In this document: one piece after another, positions 5,534-9,833 of the stretch
Layout of the letters: each line of letters opens with the position of its first letter
Numbering within the stretch: the first letter of the stretch is position 1
From: Bacteroidales bacterium
GTDB lineage: Bacteria > Bacteroidota > Bacteroidia > Bacteroidales > UBA7960
Assembly: GCA_007132825.1 (NCBI GenBank)
Contig: SLNX01000208.1
Coordinates: 1 to 9,833 of the forward strand
Reading direction: 5' to 3'
Length of the DNA stretch: 9,833 nt
Notes under the pieces: model-generated
What the model saw: the letters and a program-made list of their open reading frames with translations, nothing else
Told to the model about the DNA's origin: nothing
Databases searched by the model: none
Translations under genes and position numbers: made by a program

Positions 5534-8431
5534 ATGAATCGAATTTTCATCATCCTCATTTTATTATTGATTTTGATTCCTTTTCGGATATCAGCACAAA
5601 CGGAACGAATTGAAGGTTTAAGAGACAATACGCCAAATGTTTTCGCCTTCATCAATGCCGAAATTATTCTATCACCGGGGAACCAGCTCAGGAATGGCAT
5701 CATGGTGATCCGTGATGGTATCATTGAGGATATTGGACGAAGAGTTGACGTTCCGAAGGACGCATGGGTGTATGACATGGAAGGCAAGGTGATCTATCCT
5801 GCTTTCATTGACCTGTATTCCCATTATGGAATGCCAGACAGCATCGTTTTGGATGACCATATTCACTGGAATCCACAAATCAGAAGTCATTTCAATGCTG
5901 CAAAGCATTTTTTACCCGATCCTGAAATGGCTGCAAAACTAAGGTCACAGGGTTTTGCCGTTGTGCAAGCGATACCCGGTCAGGGATTGATGAAAGGATC
6001 TGCAGCAATTGTTGCACTCGGTCAGGGAACAGCCAATCGTCAGATTATTATCCCAGAGGCTTCTCAGGCGATCTCACTAAACCTCACAGATCGCAGAGGC
6101 AGAGACTACCCCACTTCTCAAATGGGGGTGATTGCCTTGCTGCGTCAGAGCTTTTATGATGCACAATGGTATGATGCAGCCCATCTGGCATACAAAACCA
6201 CACCCGGAATGCCCAGGCCTGAACAAAATCAAGCACTTGAGAGCCTCGCAAAGGCGATGGATTCAGAGCAACCTTTCATCATTTATACCCGTGATGAAAA
6301 TGATTTTTTTCGTGCCAACCAAATCACCAGGGAGTTTGGTCTCAACACCTGGATATTGGGAAGTGGCAAGGAGTATCGCCGCATAGATGCGGTCAGGGGA
6401 ACAAATCTGCCGGTCATTCTTCCACTGAATTTTCCCAAGTCGCCTGAAGTGGGCACACCGGAAGAGGCCTTGTCCGTTTCACTGGAAGAGCTCAGGCATT
6501 GGTACTTTGCACCCGAAAATCCGCTTGCCCTTTCAAAGGCAAGGATTTCGTTTGCGTTAAGCACCTATGGAAGTGACACCGACTTTTTAAAAAACCTCCG
6601 AAAAGCAGTCAATAGAGGTTTGGATGAACAGGAAGCACTTGCGGCGTTAACAACCGTACCTGCCCAAATGCTCCAAATTGACAACAAGTACGGCCGTCTT
6701 GAAAAAGGAAAAGCGGCAAATTTCTTTGTTGCTGATGGCGATATTTTTGATTCGCGCACAAAAATTAAGGCTACATGGGTTGATGGTGTCAGGTATGAAG
6801 TAAAAAAGAAAGAGGCAGATCCAACCGGTAAATGGATCATCGCCGAACATCCATCTCTTGATGGCACCCTGCTACAAATTCGACGGCAGCAAAACCGTCT
6901 GAGCGGCACCATAACCAAAGCAGAGGAAGAGGTTAACCTAAAACAGCTGAAACAAGACAATGACAGATTAACATTTCAGTTTTCCGGGGATTCGTTAGGG
7001 TTAAATGGCCTTATCAGGATTTCTGCACATTTGGGACTGAAGGAGATGCTTGGCAGCGGAATGGATGCTTCGGGTGATCATTTTACCTGGATTGCCAGGC
7101 AGCTGGACCCCTCAGAAAATGAAAACCAGGAAAAACAGGATGGGCATCAGGCAATGGAACTTCCAACCCGTTTCCCCTCGATGGAATATGGCTTGACGGC
7201 ACTTCCGGAACAACCTCGCCATATTCACATAAAAAATGCAACCATTTGGACCCAGGGTGAAGCGGGCATCTTAGAGGGTTACGACATGCTGGTTACGCGT
7301 GGAATTATAACCCGGATCGGACAAGATCTGGACACACCGCAAGGAGCACACGTTATTGATGCTACCGGCATGCATGCAACACCCGGTTTGATAGACCCAC
7401 ATATACATACAAGCATCGTTGGAGGAGTGAATGAAACGGGCAGTGCGATCACATCGGAAACACGCATCACCGATGTGATGCATGGCGACAATGTATGGAT
7501 ATACAGGCTTCTTGCCGGTGGGATCACCTCCGCTACCCTTTTTCACGGATCGGCGAACCCCATCGGAGGTCAGAATGCCATTATTAAAATGAGGTGGGGC
7601 GATTTGCCAGATCACTTGCTGATTGACGACGCAGCACCAGGCCTAAAATTGGCTCTCGGTGAAAACGTAAAGGGGATGGATACACGCTATCCCAATACCC
7701 GCCAGGGCACCGAACAGATTATCAAAGATGCTTTTCAGGCCGCCCTGGAGTATGGGAAAGCACTTGAAAAACATGCCGAACAAGGGAAAGGGATGCCTGT
7801 AAGACGTGATCTTCAACTGGAAAGCATTCTTGAGGTAATCAGGGGTGAAAGAAGGGCACACGTCCATGCATACCGCCAGGATGAAATGCTGATGATGTTG
7901 CGGGTGGCGGAAGATTTTGGTTTCACAATCGGATCGTTTGAACATACCCTAGAAGGATACAAAATTGCCGATGAACTCAGGGACCATGGAGCTGCTGCAG
8001 TGGTTTGGACAGACTGGTCTTCCTTCAAGGTGGAAGCACAGGACGGCATCCTGCATAATGCGCGCCTGCTGCATGAGGTTGGCGTTCTTACCTCTCTACA
8101 CTCCGATAACACTCAGCTTTCTACCCGAATGAACTGGGAAGCCGCGAAAACGGTAAAAACCGGCGTCGATGAGATTACCGCGATGAACTTCATCACACTG
8201 CACCCGGCAATCATCATGGGAATAGACCACCGTGTCGGATCACTCGAAACAGGGAAGGATGCAGACTTTGTTTTATGGAACGGTCATCCGCTCTCCAGCT
8301 TTTCAATTCCACAGGAAACCTGGGTTGACGGAAGAAAGTATTTCGACCGCGGGGAAGATATCCAACGCCGTAAAGAAGTCAAGGCAGAACGAGCCAGAAT
8401 CATTGATTACTTATTGCAAAATGATTATTAA
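5534..8431 (+). CDS. Exported two-module amidohydrolase (imidazolonepropionase-like), N-terminal module degenerate
   Basis: A 965-residue protein with a Sec signal peptide: Asn-Arg, then a hydrophobic run at about 4-16, and a probable cleavage site near SAQ-T (20-23). It should act in the periplasm. Module 1 (about 35-425) has the composite-domain start (AFINAEII) and the end GRLEKGKAANFFVADGD, but PAFIDLYSH (89-97) has Tyr95 in place of the first metal His, so it is probably not catalytic. Residues about 430-523 look like a beta-rich insert starting DPTGKWII and ending HFTWIARQL. Module 2 (about 560-965) is intact: PGLIDPHIHTS (617-627; ligands H623, H625), ALGENVKGM (707-715), AHVHAYRQDE (775-784), FEHTLEGYK (802-810), SLHSDN (854-859; ligand D858), VGSLETGKDADFVLWNG (901-917). 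The substrate is unknown; relatives cleave cyclic amides or peptide-like bonds. The ATG is the natural start for the signal peptide. The following gene encodes a paralogue of module 1 and probably a partner. Confidence 0.9.
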   Translation: MNRIFIILILLLILIPFRISAQTERIEGLRDNTPNVFAFINAEIILSPGNQLRNGIMVIRDGIIEDIGRRVDVPKDAWVYDMEGKVIYPAFIDLYSHYGMPDSIVLDDHIHWNPQIRSHFNAAKHFLPDPEMAAKLRSQGFAVVQAIPGQGLMKGSAAIVALGQGTANRQIIIPEASQAISLNLTDRRGRDYPTSQMGVIALLRQSFYDAQWYDAAHLAYKTTPGMPRPEQNQALESLAKAMDSEQPFIIYTRDENDFFRANQITREFGLNTWILGSGKEYRRIDAVRGTNLPVILPLNFPKSPEVGTPEEALSVSLEELRHWYFAPENPLALSKARISFALSTYGSDTDFLKNLRKAVNRGLDEQEALAALTTVPAQMLQIDNKYGRLEKGKAANFFVADGDIFDSRTKIKATWVDGVRYEVKKKEADPTGKWIIAEHPSLDGTLLQIRRQQNRLSGTITKAEEEVNLKQLKQDNDRLTFQFSGDSLGLNGLIRISAHLGLKEMLGSGMDASGDHFTWIARQLDPSENENQEKQDGHQAMELPTRFPSMEYGLTALPEQPRHIHIKNATIWTQGEAGILEGYDMLVTRGIITRIGQDLDTPQGAHVIDATGMHATPGLIDPHIHTSIVGGVNETGSAITSETRITDVMHGDNVWIYRLLAGGITSATLFHGSANPIGGQNAIIKMRWGDLPDHLLIDDAAPGLKLALGENVKGMDTRYPNTRQGTEQIIKDAFQAALEYGKALEKHAEQGKGMPVRRDLQLESILEVIRGERRAHVHAYRQDEMLMMLRVAEDFGFTIGSFEHTLEGYKIADELRDHGAAAVVWTDWSSFKVEAQDGILHNARLLHEVGVLTSLHSDNTQLSTRMNWEAAKTVKTGVDEITAMNFITLHPAIIMGIDHRVGSLETGKDADFVLWNGHPLSSFSIPQETWVDGRKYFDRGEDIQRRKEVKAERARIIDYLLQNDY

Positions 8432-8547
8432 TTATTAATTATAAATTGTTAATTATAAATTATAAATTATTTATCATAAATTACTAATTATTAATTATTC
8501 ATTATAAGTTATTTATAATCAACAATTAACCATTAACAATTAAAAAC
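8432..8547. repeat. AT-only degenerate repeat spacer between the two exported amidohydrolase genes
   Basis: This 116 bp spacer has only 11 G/C bases (about 9.5% GC). It is built from variants of TTAATTATAAATT: two perfect copies at 8435-8447 and 8449-8461, a 14 bp step, then ATAAATT at 8462-8468 and looser copies such as CATAAATTA and CTAATTATTAATTATT. The last part changes to a CAATTAACCATTAACAATTAA pattern right before the ATG. I see no TAnnTTTG promoter and no GC-rich terminator hairpin, so the two genes may be co-transcribed through it. It could also serve as an AT-rich unstructured leader for translation of the second gene, or be a remnant of slippage. Confidence 0.8.
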
Positions 8548-9833
8548 ATGTGTTATACAAATAGTATAAAAAGCAGCCTTCTGTTTTTGGTATTTTTCTT
8601 CAATTATGCGAACAGCCTTGCGGGCCACACTCCTGCCCCACCTCAGGCAGAGCCAATTGCAATTACCGGGGGGACCATTCACACTGTAACACAAAGTGTG
8701 ATTGAACAGGGTACTGTCTTGTTTAAGGATGGAATAATCATTGCTGTCGGGACCCAGGTTGATATTCCTGATAATGCACTGATCATTGATGCTACCGGTA
8801 AGCATATTTATCCCGGTATGATCCATGGCAGGAGTACAGTTGGGCTGATGGAGGTTGCCCGGATAGGTGTGAGCACCGACCTTGAAGAGATTGGTTTGAT
8901 CAACCCGAACATCCGTGCCCAGTCTGCCTTTCATCCGGCGAGTGCACACCTGCCTGTTGCTGCGGTTCATGGCGTTACAACAGTTGTTCCCACACCAAGG
9001 GGGGGATTGATTGCAGGGATGCCGGCGGCCATGATGACCGACGGCTGGACCTGGGAGGAGATGACAATCAGGGAAGGGCTCGGACTAGCCATTTACTGGC
9101 CATCTCATCGAAACAAAAATGAGTATGAAGAACGGGTGAAACAACTTCAGGATGCATTTGACAATGCACGGCGGTACAAAAAGGCCCGAAATGCATTGGA
9201 AGCCGGCCAAGCCGGAGCACATCATCCCTTTGACATCCGATGGGAGGCGATGCTACCCGTGCTGAGGCAAGAGATTCCAGTATTCATCACTGTGAATGAC
9301 CTAAAGCAAATAAAAGCCGCCATTGCCTGGACTGAAAAAGAGGACCTGAAACCCATTCTTGTTGGCGGCAGGGATATCGGGCTTGCTGCTAACCTGATTG
9401 CTGCTAAGGGGATTCCGGTTATGCTCAGTGGCGTGATCTCAGGGCCCTCCCGCCAGTGGGAAGGATACGATGAAGGATATAAAACACCACTATATCTATA
9501 TGAGGCCGGAGTCGACTTTTGCATTGCCGGCGACGCTGGAGCTGCCAGCGCCTATCGATTATCGCACCACGCAGCAGCAGCCGTAGCTTTTGGCCTGCCC
9601 GAGAAACAAGGACTGAAGGCTATTACAATTAATGCAGCGCAGATATTGGGAATCGACGATATGCTCGGAAGCATTGAGGTGGGTAAAGACGCCACACTGA
9701 TTATCTCCAGCGGAAACCTGCTTGAGATCAAATCAGAAACGGTACAAGTCTTCATACGCGGCAGAAAGATTGACATGACTGATAAGCACCTGCACCTCTA
9801 TGAGCATTACCTGGAAAAACACCGCCAATCGTC
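8548..9833 (+). CDS. Exported amidohydrolase-like protein lacking the HxH metal motif; 3' end beyond window
   Basis: The first 428 residues are present with no stop before the right edge; related proteins of Bacteroidota are about 430 or more, so little is probably missing. The N-terminus is a Sec signal peptide: polar 1-10, hydrophobic about 11-18 (LLFLVFFF), likely cleavage after SLA (23-25); no lipobox. The amidohydrolase composite domain is clear (IAITGGTIHTV, KDGIIIAVG, DATGKHIYPG) and so is its C-terminal return (LKAITINAAQILGI, GSIEVGKDATLIISSGN). Yet the canonical PGxIDxHxH reads PGMIHGRST (89-97), so R95 and T97 replace both metal His. The rest keeps blocks typical of the family: NPNIRAQSAFHP (119-130), PTPRGGLIAGMPAAMMTDGW (148-167), FCIAGDAGAAS (324-334), LSHHAAAAVAFGLP (338-351). 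It is probably non-hydrolytic or uses other ligands. The spacing matches module 1 of the 965-residue protein almost residue for residue. Start: ATG at 8548, the only one before the signal peptide. Confidence 0.88.
   Translation, partial: MCYTNSIKSSLLFLVFFFNYANSLAGHTPAPPQAEPIAITGGTIHTVTQSVIEQGTVLFKDGIIIAVGTQVDIPDNALIIDATGKHIYPGMIHGRSTVGLMEVARIGVSTDLEEIGLINPNIRAQSAFHPASAHLPVAAVHGVTTVVPTPRGGLIAGMPAAMMTDGWTWEEMTIREGLGLAIYWPSHRNKNEYEERVKQLQDAFDNARRYKKARNALEAGQAGAHHPFDIRWEAMLPVLRQEIPVFITVNDLKQIKAAIAWTEKEDLKPILVGGRDIGLAANLIAAKGIPVMLSGVISGPSRQWEGYDEGYKTPLYLYEAGVDFCIAGDAGAASAYRLSHHAAAAVAFGLPEKQGLKAITINAAQILGIDDMLGSIEVGKDATLIISSGNLLEIKSETVQVFIRGRKIDMTDKHLHLYEHYLEKHRQS

Noticed and set aside
7271..7615. 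114-codon minus-strand open frame
   Set aside because: Antisense to module 2 of the 965-residue protein, across the HIH metal motif; composition is that of a shadow frame.
8435..8500. Repeats considered as a CRISPR array
   Set aside because: Units are 13-14 bp, AT-only and without unique spacers; no cas genes nearby.
8548..8640. Lipoprotein signal on the second amidohydrolase-like protein
   Set aside because: The only early Cys is residue 2; no lipobox follows the hydrophobic stretch, so a signal peptidase I site fits better.
8533..8970. 145-codon minus-strand open frame
   Set aside because: Antisense to the signal peptide and first domain of the second exported amidohydrolase-like protein; no family features.

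Overview
The window looks like chromosomal DNA of a member of the Bacteroidota. The evidence is the presence of lineage-typical families (a TIGR02757/DUF2400 protein, a DUF3127 protein, and a pair of exported imidazolonepropionase-like amidohydrolases), a TrmD of the Bacteroidota form (LCGHYKGID), starts without clear Shine-Dalgarno sequences, and several TAnnTTTG -7 elements of the Bacteroidota housekeeping sigma factor. I see no rRNA, tRNA, CRISPR array, transposase or phage gene.

Layout. Bases 1-2714 hold three genes on the minus strand, transcribed in the order TIGR02757 protein, trmD, purL; purL runs off the left edge. guaD (2760-3236) is on the plus strand, divergent from the TIGR02757 gene. 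A second minus-strand group, transcribed from about 5410 down to 3243, is DUF3127 protein, MtaD/SAH-deaminase-type amidohydrolase, then a small amphi-Trp protein. The last of these meets guaD tail to tail with only 6 bp between them. From 5534 rightwards, two plus-strand genes encode exported amidohydrolase-like proteins: a 965-residue two-module protein, and a second protein of at least 428 residues that is cut by the right edge. They are separated by a 116 bp, about 90% AT repeat spacer.

Function. Cytoplasmic genes on the left share a purine and methylation flavour: PurL (purine synthesis), GuaD (guanine to xanthine), MtaD type (deamination of MTA, SAH or adenosine) and TrmD (SAM-dependent tRNA methylation, which releases SAH). 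These are several transcription units, so shared control is not shown. The right part is a periplasmic pair. Only one of its three amidohydrolase modules, the C-terminal half of the large protein, keeps a full set of visible metal ligands. The N-terminal half of the large protein and the separate second protein appear to be paralogues of each other, and both have lost the HxH motif in whole or in part. This active-plus-inactive arrangement, with unknown substrate, is the most interesting thing in the window.
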